In this document: positions 1 through 8,549 of the stretch, in pieces
Numbering within the stretch: the stretch's first letter is position 1
Layout: each line of letters starts with the position of its first letter
Source: Holophagaceae bacterium
GTDB lineage: Bacteria > Acidobacteriota > Holophagae > Holophagales > Holophagaceae
Length of the DNA: 42,162 nucleotides
NCBI GenBank assembly: GCA_025353305.1
Contig: JANXQX010000041.1
Location: 1-42,162 of the forward strand
Reading direction: 5' to 3'
Position numbers and translations under genes: made by a program
Notes under the pieces: model-generated
Told to the model about the DNA's origin: nothing
What the model saw: only the letters and a program-made list of their open reading frames with translations
The model's database searches: none

Positions 1-1302
<1,302 letters not shown>

Positions 1303-1551
1303 AGGCGCAGCGGCAATGCTGGGTCTCAACCCCAGCACCCTTCGCGGCCGGATGAGGAAAGGCGGCATCCGCCGTTCATAAAAAAAACGCCGCAAGACAC
1401 GCAAATTCTCACTCTTCACGGCCATGACATCTGACGGTTCTGTCAAATGCGACGGGAGCTCTTGACGGCTTTCGCTTGACCTCTATTTCTCACTTTGAAT
1501 TATGTCTTGCACCATCAAGCTTTTAATCTCGCAAGGCCCACAATTCTCCTC

Positions 1552-1567
1552 TGGCACGTCAGTTGCC
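1552..1567 (+). promoter_or_regulatory. Sigma-54 (-24/-12) promoter candidate for the DUF3494 gene
   Basis: TGGCACGTCAGTTGCC matches the sigma-54 consensus TGGCAC-N5-TTGC at every conserved base and with the right spacing. It lies 76 bases before the ATG at 1644. No copy of the two-dyad element found at 20651, 26367 and 30799 is visible upstream. A different dyad, TGAC-N6-GTCA (1432-1445), lies about 106 bases upstream of the -24 and could be the site of another activator. Confidence 0.7.
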
Positions 1568-1582
1568 CTTACCCCTCCAGGA

Positions 1583-1608
1583 AGTGGCAGGCAATCACGT
1601 TTGCCACT
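1583..1608 (+). other. Hairpin in the 5' leader of the DUF3494 gene
   Basis: AGTGGCA (1583-1589) and TGCCACT (1602-1608) are perfect 7-base arms around a 12-base loop. They lie between the -24/-12 promoter and the ribosome site. No U-run follows, so it is not a terminator. It may stabilise the leader or bind a protein; its role is unknown. Confidence 0.4.
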
Positions 1609-1643
1609 ATCAGATTTGAAAGTCCTCGAGGAGGGGACACGTC

Positions 1644-2387
1644 ATGAAGAATCGCAAAGAAAATTCAAAAAAGGTGTTGCTGACGGCACTGCTCGGCTTT
1701 TGTATCACCGGGGTCGCAAGCGCCGGCCCAGGTCCGATGCCGGTAAACCTTGGTTCAGCCCGTTCTTTCGCGATCCTGAGCCAAACTGGAAGCACCGACG
1801 TTTACCGATCCGCCATTGTTGCGGATGTTGGAACGAGCCCCATCACCGGTGCAGCACTCCTTCTTACGTGCGGTGAAGTGTCGGGAAAGATCTACACGGT
1901 CGATGCGGCTGGCCCGCTCCCCTGCTCGTTGACTGCCGCCACCTTCCTGACCTCGGCTGTGCGCGACATGGAATTCGCGTACGACGACGCCGCGGGACGG
2001 CGGTCACCGGATTTCATTGAACTGGGCGCGGGAGAGATCGGCGGGCTGACCCTAGCCCCTGGCCTCTACCAATGGAGCACGTCACTTTTGATTTCCACGG
2101 ATGTCACGCTCTCGGGCGGCCCGAACGATGTGTGGGTCTTCCAGATAGCGGGAACACTGGACGAGGCCAACGCTACGCGGGTGACGCTGGCCGGCGGCGC
2201 CAGGGCCAAAAACATCTTCTGGCAGGTCGCTGGCGCGGTGACGCTTGGAACCAACTCGCACTTTGAAGGTGTCGTACTGGGCAAAACCATGATCGCCGTG
2301 AACACGGGGACATCCGTGAACGGCAGACTGTTGGCTCAGACCGCGGTCACGCTTCAGATGAACGCGATTACCGAGCCCGCCAAATAA
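1644..2387 (+). CDS. Secreted DUF3494 (ice-binding-like) protein
   Basis: 247 aa with a Sec signal peptide (basic start, hydrophobic LLTALLGFCITGVASAG, cleavage near residue 28) and a single DUF3494 domain over the rest. Diagnostic features are the opening PVNLGSARSFAILSQTG, the middle LGAGEIGGLTLAPGLYQW, the segment DVWVFQIAGTL, and the end KNIFWQVAGAVTLGT followed by NGRLLAQTAVTL. Family members form a beta-solenoid; some bind ice, many are surface or matrix proteins of unknown ligand. No anchor is visible, so it is probably exported as a free protein. The start is set by GAGGAGGGG just upstream. A strong sigma-54 promoter precedes it and a terminator follows. The same domain recurs in 22005-25661 and twice in 28217-30640; this single-domain gene is closest in style to the latter. 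Confidence 0.9.
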   Translation: MKNRKENSKKVLLTALLGFCITGVASAGPGPMPVNLGSARSFAILSQTGSTDVYRSAIVADVGTSPITGAALLLTCGEVSGKIYTVDAAGPLPCSLTAATFLTSAVRDMEFAYDDAAGRRSPDFIELGAGEIGGLTLAPGLYQWSTSLLISTDVTLSGGPNDVWVFQIAGTLDEANATRVTLAGGARAKNIFWQVAGAVTLGTNSHFEGVVLGKTMIAVNTGTSVNGRLLAQTAVTLQMNAITEPAK

Positions 2388-2437
2388 GCACGCAAGCTTC
2401 ACAAGTGGGTTTGACGCCCAACTACAGCCGTAAGGTC

Positions 2438-2470
2438 AAAGGGTTGCAGATCTCGGTCTGTAACCCTTTT
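2438..2470 (+). terminator. Intrinsic terminator after the DUF3494 gene
   Basis: A 13-pair stem (AAAGGGTT-G-CAGA pairing with TCTG-T-AACCCTTT, with one G-T pair) around a 6-base loop ends in TTTT. It lies about 50 bases past the stop at 2387. From 2471 to about 2740 I see no further gene. Confidence 0.75.
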
Positions 2471-2747
2471 GATTTCCCTTCCGAATCCATTCCGTTGAAT
2501 CAAATTTCCTTCTCGTGCTTGCGTCTTGTTTCATTGAACTCACGCCTTCGACGAGTGCAGCTAGCGCATTGCCGAATGGGTTCAAATAACCTGGTATGCC
2601 GGGTACCTGTTTCAACCGCAACCAGATTTACCCCCTGGGCAGGACTTATCAAATTATGGGGGTAATTACCTCAATATGATGAAATATACAACCTTGAATA
2701 GATCCACAAAATCATTGTTATTGCTATAATATTTCATTTTAACGCTT

Positions 2748-2763
2748 TGGTATGACACATGCA
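2748..2763 (+). promoter_or_regulatory. Weak sigma-54 promoter candidate for the YXWGXW-like gene
   Basis: TGGTATGACACATGCA has GG at -24 and TGC at -12 with correct spacing, but poor similarity between them. It lies 30 bases before the ATG at 2793. A loose relative of the two-dyad element (TCAAT, GATGAA, CCTT, AAT over 2671-2699) lies upstream in the opposite sense. A TATAAT hexamer (2725-2730) without a good -35 is the competing reading. Confidence 0.35.
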
Positions 2764-2792
2764 TACTTCCGTATGTGGTCAAGGAGGCCCCT

Positions 2793-3257
2793 ATGCAAAA
2801 CAGGTTGGCAAAATTGGTAATTCCCGCCGTGCTTGCGGTTTTCAGCTGCGCGCCTGCGTTCGCCCAGATCCGGGTAGGAGTGGATCTCCCTAGTGTTCAT
2901 ATCCGGATCGCACCTGAAGCGCCACCGCGGCCACGATGGGAAAGAAGGACCCCGCAACCAAGCCGGAATCATGTTTGGATTCAGGGCTATTGGGACCGCC
3001 AGGGTAGCGAGTGGGCTTGGGCTCCGGGACGCTGGGAAGAACCCTCCCAACGGGGTTCCCGCTGGATCAGGCCCCAGTACAGGCGCGAAGGCGGCGCTTA
3101 TCGCTACGAGCCCGGGCGTTGGTCCCATCAACGGATGGAGGAAGGCGAAGATTACAGCAACTGGCGTAGGGAGCACGGTCGGGGACATGACCACGACCGG
3201 GGCAACGGCAGGGATGACCGCCGGGATGACCATCGGGATGACCATCGGGATCACTGA
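2793..3257 (+). CDS. Secreted YXWGXW-repeat-like basic protein
   Basis: 154 aa when started at the ATG at 2793, which has AAGGAGG six bases upstream; an in-frame GTG at 2775 has no such site. Signal peptide to about residue 25 (VIPAVLAVFSCAPAFAQ). The mature part is rich in Trp, Arg and Pro and contains HVWIQGYWDRQGSEWAWAPGRW and a second RYEPGRW, the pattern of YXWGXW-type periplasmic proteins of unknown function. The tail is a low-complexity run of Arg, Asp and His, made at DNA level by short tandem repeats of GGGATGACCATC type. A terminator follows directly. The family is common in environmental Gram-negatives; no enzymatic role is apparent. Confidence 0.8.
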   Translation: MQNRLAKLVIPAVLAVFSCAPAFAQIRVGVDLPSVHIRIAPEAPPRPRWERRTPQPSRNHVWIQGYWDRQGSEWAWAPGRWEEPSQRGSRWIRPQYRREGGAYRYEPGRWSHQRMEEGEDYSNWRREHGRGHDHDRGNGRDDRRDDHRDDHRDH

Positions 3258-3278
3258 TCATTAACGACCTTCGCATGC

Positions 3279-3316
3279 AAAAGAGGCAGGAGATGAATTT
3301 CTCTCCTGCCCCTTTT
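3279..3316 (+). terminator. Intrinsic terminator
   Basis: AAAAGAGGCAGGAG (3279-3292) pairs with CTCCTGCCCCTTTT (3303-3316) with a single mismatch around a 10-base loop and ends in a T-run. It closes the gene at 2793-3257. Confidence 0.85.
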
Positions 3317-4166
3317 GACAGCCTTTCAGTGTGCTGCCCGCAAAGCCTGCAAGTTCATCGGCTCTCGGGGTGTTAATCTTTGGCCTGTGCAACTGGGCGC
3401 GCCAGGACAAGTTGCAGCGAATGAGAGGAACAGTTTAACGGACGCCGTACTACCGTACCGTATCGCCTTCCTGGGCGGCTACCTGCCACGGCTGTGCGGC
3501 ATCGCTACCTTCACAACCGATATTTGTGAGGCGGTGGCAGCGGCGGCTCCTGCCTCCGAGTGTTTCGTGGGCGCAGTGAACGATCTGAGTGAGGGCTACG
3601 ATTATCCGCCCCGCGTGCGCTTTGAACTGGATCAGAAGGATCGGGACTCCTACCGGCGCGCGGCAGATTTTCTGAACTTCAATAATGCGGATGTACTGTG
3701 TGTGCAGCACGAGTTCGGCATCTACGGCGGTCCGGCTGGGAGCCATCTGCTGGCCCTGCTCAAAGAAGTGCGAATGCCAGTGGTGACCACGTTGCACACG
3801 GTATTACGGGAGCCCAATGCGGATCAGCGGAAGGTGATGGAAGGACTGATCCAGCGCAGTGATCGCCTGGTGGTGATGGCTCGAAAAGGTGCAGAAATTC
3901 TGTGTGAGACCTATGGGGTTTCGGGCACCAAGGTGGATATCATTCCCCACGGAATCCCGGATTTACCCTTCGTTGATTCAAGCGTCTATAAGGCGCACCT
4001 CGGGGGTGGAAGGCCGCGTTGTACTACTCACCTTCGGACTTATCGGGCCCGGAAAGGGTATCGAGCATGCGATAGAAGCATTGCCGGAAATCGTGAAGCG
4101 ACATCCGAATGTGGTCTACCTGGTCTTGGGAGCCACCCATCCCCATCTTGTCGCACGCGAAGGTGA
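3315..4166 (+). CDS. GT4 glycosyltransferase, N-terminal part of a frameshifted gene
   Basis: The homologous protein begins around PYRIAFLGGYLPRLCGIATFTTD (about residue 47), a nucleotide-sugar transferase N-terminal Rossmann half with QHEFGIYGG and VVTTLHTVL, running to DIIPHGIPDLPF. After SSVYKAHLG the frame drifts into nonsense, while the expected continuation GVEGRVVLLTFGL is in the +1 frame. One extra G in the run at 4002-4006 explains this: 3315-5721 is 3x802+1 bases. The 5' end is uncertain: the TTG at 3315 lies inside the terminator of the previous gene, and GTG at 3387 is an alternative with no clear ribosome site. The predicted role is transfer of a sugar from an activated donor, probably with the GH130 partner downstream. 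Confidence 0.75.
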   Translation: MTAFQCAARKACKFIGSRGVNLWPVQLGAPGQVAANERNSLTDAVLPYRIAFLGGYLPRLCGIATFTTDICEAVAAAAPASECFVGAVNDLSEGYDYPPRVRFELDQKDRDSYRRAADFLNFNNADVLCVQHEFGIYGGPAGSHLLALLKEVRMPVVTTLHTVLREPNADQRKVMEGLIQRSDRLVVMARKGAEILCETYGVSGTKVDIIPHGIPDLPFVDSSVYKAHLGGGRPRCTTHLRTYRARKGYRACDRSIAGNREATSECGLPGLGSHPSPSCRTRR

Positions 4167-5721
4167 GCGTTACCGCCTGGGCCTGGAGCGGCTGGCAGAG
4201 GATCGCGGAGTCAAAGAACATGTGATCTATTATAACCGTTTCGTATCGCTGGAGGACCTGAAGGAGTTCATCGGTGCGACGGATATCTACCTCACACCCT
4301 ATCTCAATGAAGCCCAGATCACCTCTGGCACCCTGGCCTATGTCTTCGGGGCGGGCAAGGCAGTGGTCTCCACCCCCTATTGGCACGCACAGGAATTGCT
4401 CGCCGATGATCGGGGCATTCTGGTCCCCTTCCGAAATCCCCACGCCATCGCTGAGGGGGTGTGCACCTTCCTGGACGATCACACACTGCTGCAAAAGACG
4501 CGAAAAAATGCCTACGCGTTTGGTCGCGAGATGATCTGGCCACAAGTGGCCAAGCGTTTCATTGAATCGTTCCAGCGCGCGGGGGCCGACCGTAAAGCCA
4601 CTCCCCGCAAAGCCTTTGCTGGGTGGACGCTGGCCAGCAGACCCTACGATCTCCCTCCGCTGCGGCTCGATCACATCATCTGCATGAGCGATGGCACCGG
4701 TATCCTTCAGCACGCCACCTTCAATGTCCCCAATTTCAACGAAGGCTATTGCACCGATGACAACGCGCGGGCCTTCATCCTGTGCAATCTTCTGGATGAA
4801 CTCGGCGGTCGCCGCCCATCGGAAAACCTGGATCGAAAGGCGACGAGCTACCTCGCATTTTTGTCCGCCGCCATGAACCGCGAATCTGGGCGGTTTCGTA
4901 ATTTCATGAGTCACGGACGGGAATGGCTGGAGCACGCGGGCAGCGAAGACAGCCATGCCCGGGCACTCTGGGCCTTAGGCACCGGTGCCTCCCGCTCGCA
5001 CAATGAAGGTCACCGGAAGCTCTCCGCGCATCTATTCGAGCGTGGGTTGTCCACGGTGGAAGCTTTCTCCTCACCGCGCGCATGGGCATTCACACTGCTG
5101 GGCATCCACGAGTACCTGAACGCCTTCCCCGACCATTCCAGCGTGAAGGTAGTACGGGAACTGTTGACTCATAGGCTGATAGAACTATGGAAGCAGTGCG
5201 CATCCGAAAACTGGCCCTGGTTCGAGTCAAGCGCCACCTATGAAAACGCGCGCTTGTGCCAGGCTCTTCTGCTCAGTGGTCAATGGATGCCCAACAATGA
5301 GGCATTGGAGATCGGCCTCAAGTCTTTAAGTTGGCTGGCATCTGTTCAGAAAACCCAGGCAGGCCATTTCCGACCCATAGGCAGCAATGGTTTCTATGAA
5401 AGAGATGGGGCCAGAGCAGACTTTGATCAGCAGCCCGTCGAAGCACAAGCAATGGTATCCGCCTGCATTGAAGCCTTTCGTGCCACGCAAGATGAAGCCT
5501 GGTCAAGGGAGGCGAAGCGGGCCTTCGAGTGGTTCCTGGGTCGCAACGATCTTGCTTTGCCTCTTTACGATTCCAGTAGCGGAGCGTGCAGCGATGGCCT
5601 GCACCAGGATCGGGTCAATGAGAATCAGGGTGCAGAATCAACCTTGGCCTTCCACCTTTCCCTGGCCGAAATGAATTACCCCGAATACCAAGTAGCTCCT
5701 CCTCTGAATAAGGTCTTATGA
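3889..5721 (+). CDS. GT4 glycosyltransferase, C-terminal part plus alpha/alpha-barrel-like domain (same gene as 3315-4166)
   Basis: The frame is open from 3889, but family-like sequence starts only near 4003 (GVEGRVVLLTFGLIGPGKG). It contains the GT-B C-terminal half with the donor-binding stretch NEAQITSGTLAYVFGAGKA, ending around residue 240 of this frame. About 350 residues follow of a helical domain beginning DHIICMSDGTGILQHATF and containing YCTDDNARAF, which resembles (alpha/alpha)6-type sugar-processing domains. Long GT4 proteins of about 750-800 aa with this tail are known next to GH130 genes. With the frame repaired, the protein would be about 800 aa. Its stop overlaps the GH130 start (ATGA), so the two are translationally coupled. 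Confidence 0.8.
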   Translation: MQKFCVRPMGFRAPRWISFPTESRIYPSLIQASIRRTSGVEGRVVLLTFGLIGPGKGIEHAIEALPEIVKRHPNVVYLVLGATHPHLVAREGERYRLGLERLAEDRGVKEHVIYYNRFVSLEDLKEFIGATDIYLTPYLNEAQITSGTLAYVFGAGKAVVSTPYWHAQELLADDRGILVPFRNPHAIAEGVCTFLDDHTLLQKTRKNAYAFGREMIWPQVAKRFIESFQRAGADRKATPRKAFAGWTLASRPYDLPPLRLDHIICMSDGTGILQHATFNVPNFNEGYCTDDNARAFILCNLLDELGGRRPSENLDRKATSYLAFLSAAMNRESGRFRNFMSHGREWLEHAGSEDSHARALWALGTGASRSHNEGHRKLSAHLFERGLSTVEAFSSPRAWAFTLLGIHEYLNAFPDHSSVKVVRELLTHRLIELWKQCASENWPWFESSATYENARLCQALLLSGQWMPNNEALEIGLKSLSWLASVQKTQAGHFRPIGSNGFYERDGARADFDQQPVEAQAMVSACIEAFRATQDEAWSREAKRAFEWFLGRNDLALPLYDSSSGACSDGLHQDRVNENQGAESTLAFHLSLAEMNYPEYQVAPPLNKVL

Positions 5722-7175
5722 CTCCCATCACCCTTCGCCGTCACGAGACTACGCTCCTGCCTGAGAGCGCCCGGGTTATCATCCGGCCCTTCATCCCTTC
5801 CAGTACTCAGCGCATCACCACCATCATCGGCCGCGCGCTTGCTTTGAGCGAAGAGGACACCGTCCGTGACCTGGATGCCCTGCTCAAGGATTTCGACTCG
5901 CGGCACCTGGACATGGAGTCGCCTCTGCTTGCGAACTACGAGCGGGTGGTTCCTCATATCTTCACGCAACGCCACCTTTCCCGCGCACGGAAGCTCCTCA
6001 TCGGCGCGCTCTTTTCCGGGGAGTACGCGCTGGAATCCGCCGCACTCTTCAACCCTTCCATCGTGCCTCACCCGGTCCAGGATGGCGTGCCCGAGGGCAG
6101 TTTGAAATTCATCATGAGCCTGCGCGCCACCGGTGAAGGACACGTTTCCTCCATCGAATTCCGTACCGGCCTCATTGCTCCCGATGGCGGCCTCCGCCTG
6201 GACCCGGTCTCCCGGTATGTTGCCATGCCGGAAATCGATACCAATCCAAGCTACAAAAAAACGCCCTTCATTGTGAAGCTGCACGAGATGGGGTTCGACA
6301 ACAGCCACACCGCCGCCGTGATGGAACCGCTAGAGGAGTCCTTCACGCGTAGCGACCTGACTAAAAGCGTGCTGCGCATCCGCCGTGAAATCAAGCCCGT
6401 CACCCAGGACCTCAAAAGCACGCTCCGAGGCGTCCAGTGGCTCGCCGACTCGAACTATGAGATGAGTTTCTCACCCAAGCTCAGCATGAGCGAACGCATC
6501 ATCTTCCCTGTCTCCGAAAACGAGAGCAACGGCATCGAAGACGCGCGCTTTGTCCGTTTCACCGACGACGATGGAACAGTCATGTATTACGCCACCTACA
6601 CGGCCTACAACGGGCACACCATCCTGCCCCAGCTCATCGAAACGCAGGACTTTCTGCATTTCCGCGTACTCACGCTCAACGGCTCCGCGGTGCAAAACAA
6701 GGGCATGGCACTCTTCCCCCGACGGATTGACGGTTGCTACGCGATGCTATCGCGGCAGGACGATGAGAACCTATTCATCATGTTCTCGGACAATCCCCAC
6801 TTTTGGTCCGACTCCCAAGTGCTCCTGCGGCCTACAGAAATGTGGGAGTCCGTGAAGATCGGAAACTGTGGTTCGCCCCTCGAAACCGCCGAGGGTTGGC
6901 TCGTGATCACCCATGGCGTCGGACCCATGCGCAAGTACTGCATTGGCGCAGTCCTGCTCGACCTGCACGATCCAACGAAGGTCATCGGACGCTTGAATGA
7001 ACCACTCATATCACCTGAAGGCACCGGCAGAGAAGGCTATGTGCCCAATGTCGTCTACAGCTGCGGATCGCTCATCCACGGCCGCGAACTCATCCTTCCC
7101 TTTGCCATGAGCGACCGGGCCACTGCCATCGCGTGTATTTCCTTGGATGAACTGCTGGCCGCTTTACTGGCCTGA
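5718..7175 (+). CDS. Glycoside hydrolase family 130 protein (beta-mannoside phosphorylase/hydrolase type)
   Basis: 485 aa, cytoplasmic, no signal peptide. The five-bladed propeller family is recognised by NGIEDARFVRFTDDDGTVMYYATYTAYNG, KNMALFP-like KGMALFPRR, the substrate-binding region ENLFIMFSDNPHFW, and GNCGSPLETAEGWLVITHGVG. GH130 enzymes cleave beta-mannosides, by phosphorolysis with inorganic phosphate or by hydrolysis. The N-terminal 130 or so residues are an extra helical extension seen in the longer bacterial subgroup. The start overlaps the glycosyltransferase stop by four bases, so one transcript makes a synthesising and a degrading enzyme for the same kind of mannose-containing oligosaccharide. 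The exact linkage cannot be read from sequence. It converges on the Nramp gene with only 12 bases between stops. Confidence 0.85.
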   Translation: MTPITLRRHETTLLPESARVIIRPFIPSSTQRITTIIGRALALSEEDTVRDLDALLKDFDSRHLDMESPLLANYERVVPHIFTQRHLSRARKLLIGALFSGEYALESAALFNPSIVPHPVQDGVPEGSLKFIMSLRATGEGHVSSIEFRTGLIAPDGGLRLDPVSRYVAMPEIDTNPSYKKTPFIVKLHEMGFDNSHTAAVMEPLEESFTRSDLTKSVLRIRREIKPVTQDLKSTLRGVQWLADSNYEMSFSPKLSMSERIIFPVSENESNGIEDARFVRFTDDDGTVMYYATYTAYNGHTILPQLIETQDFLHFRVLTLNGSAVQNKGMALFPRRIDGCYAMLSRQDDENLFIMFSDNPHFWSDSQVLLRPTEMWESVKIGNCGSPLETAEGWLVITHGVGPMRKYCIGAVLLDLHDPTKVIGRLNEPLISPEGTGREGYVPNVVYSCGSLIHGRELILPFAMSDRATAIACISLDELLAALLA

Positions 7176-7187
7176 ACCCGACGACTG

Positions 7188-8507
7188 CTATTGCTTCCAG
7201 GTCAGAAACATCCCGAGGCTGGCTAGGAACATGACCGCCGTTGCGATCCAACCAATGGCTCGCAGCAACCCGGACCTCAGCGCGAACCTCCCCATGACCT
7301 TGGGGTTCCCCACCATCAGCATGACGACGACCATGATCGGCACCGCCACAACTCCGTTGATGACTGCGCACACGAACAGCGCCTTGATCGGCGATATGTG
7401 GAGATGTTTTTGCACCACAGGAAAGTTGATGAAGAGGCCCAAGGCAGTCGCTGAAGCCAGCACCGTATAAAACCCCTTGGCCTCCTCCGGCTTCCGGTCC
7501 AGACCCGTCCGCCACTTGCGTGCTTCGCCGATGGCGTAGGCCGCGGAACCTGCCAAAACGGGTACCGCAAGGAGCCCAGTCCCGATGATTCCCAGTGCGA
7601 ACAAGGTGAACGCGAAGCGGCCTGCGAGGGGGCGGAGGGCTTCAGCGGCCTGGTTGGCGGTTTGGATGTCAGTGATGCCGTGAACGTGCAGTGTCGCGCC
7701 TGCTGCAAGGATGATGAAGAACGCGACGACGTTGGAGAAGAACATGCCGACGAGGGTATCGAGGCGAATGCGGCCGAATTGAACTCGAGCCTGCCAAGGC
7801 TCCTTGCTCAGGGGTTCCTCATCCCCGTGATCCCGGATTTCTTCAGTCTCTTGGGAGGCTTGCCAGAAGAACAAATAAGGGCTGATGGTCGTTCCCAGAA
7901 TGGCGATGAACGTCGCCCAGTAATTGCCGCTGCGGCTGAACGAAGGGATCAAGGTTGCCAGCGCCACCTCTTTCCAGGGAACTTTCACGATGAAGGCCGT
8001 GGCGACATAGCTGAACAGCACCACGGTCATCCATTTGAGATAGTTGGAATAACTTTGATAGGTGACGAACACCTCAAGCACGAGGCAAAGCACCGCAAAA
8101 CCGATGGCATAGAGAAGGGCCGGACCGCCGATCAATAGTTGCAACGCAGAACCCATAGCGCCGATGTCAACACCAAGGTTGATGGTGTTCGCCAGAACGA
8201 GGAGAAACACTACGGGGTATAGCAACCAAGGAGAATAGTATCGCCGGATATTCCCCGCGATGCCCCGGCCCGTGACCCGTCCAATGCGCGCACTGATTTC
8301 TTGAATCGCACTCATCAATGGAAACGAAAACAGCATCGTCCAAAGCAATGAAAACCCAAAGGCGGCCCCTGCCTGGGAGTAGGTGGCGATGCCACTGGGG
8401 TCGTCGTCGGAAGCTCCAGTGATCAAACCCGGACCCAGGCGTTTGAGCAGCGACTTTTTCACCGGAGTGCCTGTACCTGGCTTCAAATGTTCTATTCGTG
8501 CATTCAA
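7188..8507 (-). CDS. Nramp-family divalent metal transporter with atypical binding motifs
   Basis: 439 aa, about 11 membrane helices. The TM1 motif is DDDPSGIATYSQAG, the Nramp DPGN position written as DPSG, so the metal-ligand Asp is kept. The TM6 region reads TTISPYLFFWQAS where classical MntH has an MPH-type sequence with a metal-binding Met; this Met is absent. The protein therefore belongs to the Nramp superfamily, but Mn/Fe transport should not be assumed. Start is TTG at 8507 with only a weak ribosome site; GTG fifteen codons in is an alternative. It is the last gene of a leftward series starting at 12227 (gaps of 33-138 bases), so probably cotranscribed with the PLD-like lipoprotein. 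Confidence 0.85.
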   Translation of the reverse strand: MNARIEHLKPGTGTPVKKSLLKRLGPGLITGASDDDPSGIATYSQAGAAFGFSLLWTMLFSFPLMSAIQEISARIGRVTGRGIAGNIRRYYSPWLLYPVVFLLVLANTINLGVDIGAMGSALQLLIGGPALLYAIGFAVLCLVLEVFVTYQSYSNYLKWMTVVLFSYVATAFIVKVPWKEVALATLIPSFSRSGNYWATFIAILGTTISPYLFFWQASQETEEIRDHGDEEPLSKEPWQARVQFGRIRLDTLVGMFFSNVVAFFIILAAGATLHVHGITDIQTANQAAEALRPLAGRFAFTLFALGIIGTGLLAVPVLAGSAAYAIGEARKWRTGLDRKPEEAKGFYTVLASATALGLFINFPVVQKHLHISPIKALFVCAVINGVVAVPIMVVVMLMVGNPKVMGRFALRSGLLRAIGWIATAVMFLASLGMFLTWKQ

Positions 8508-8549
8508 TGGGATTCAATGCTCCGGGATGGTTGCTCGGTGAGGCTCAAT

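Noticed and set aside
1583..1608. TGGCAGGCAATCACGTTTGC as a second sigma-54 promoter
   Set aside because: The GG to GC distance is several bases too long; it is better seen as a hairpin.
1502..1876. ORF overlapping the start of the DUF3494 gene in another frame
   Set aside because: No ribosome site or family similarity; it crosses the promoter, leader and signal-peptide region of the real gene.
3330..3420. Cyclic-di-GMP riboswitch (GCAAAGCC-like string) before the glycosyltransferase
   Set aside because: The flanking conserved stems and tetraloop receptor are not present.
4024..4956. Long minus-strand frame opposite the glycosyltransferase
   Set aside because: Shadow frame of GC-rich coding sequence; the plus-strand protein is recognised.
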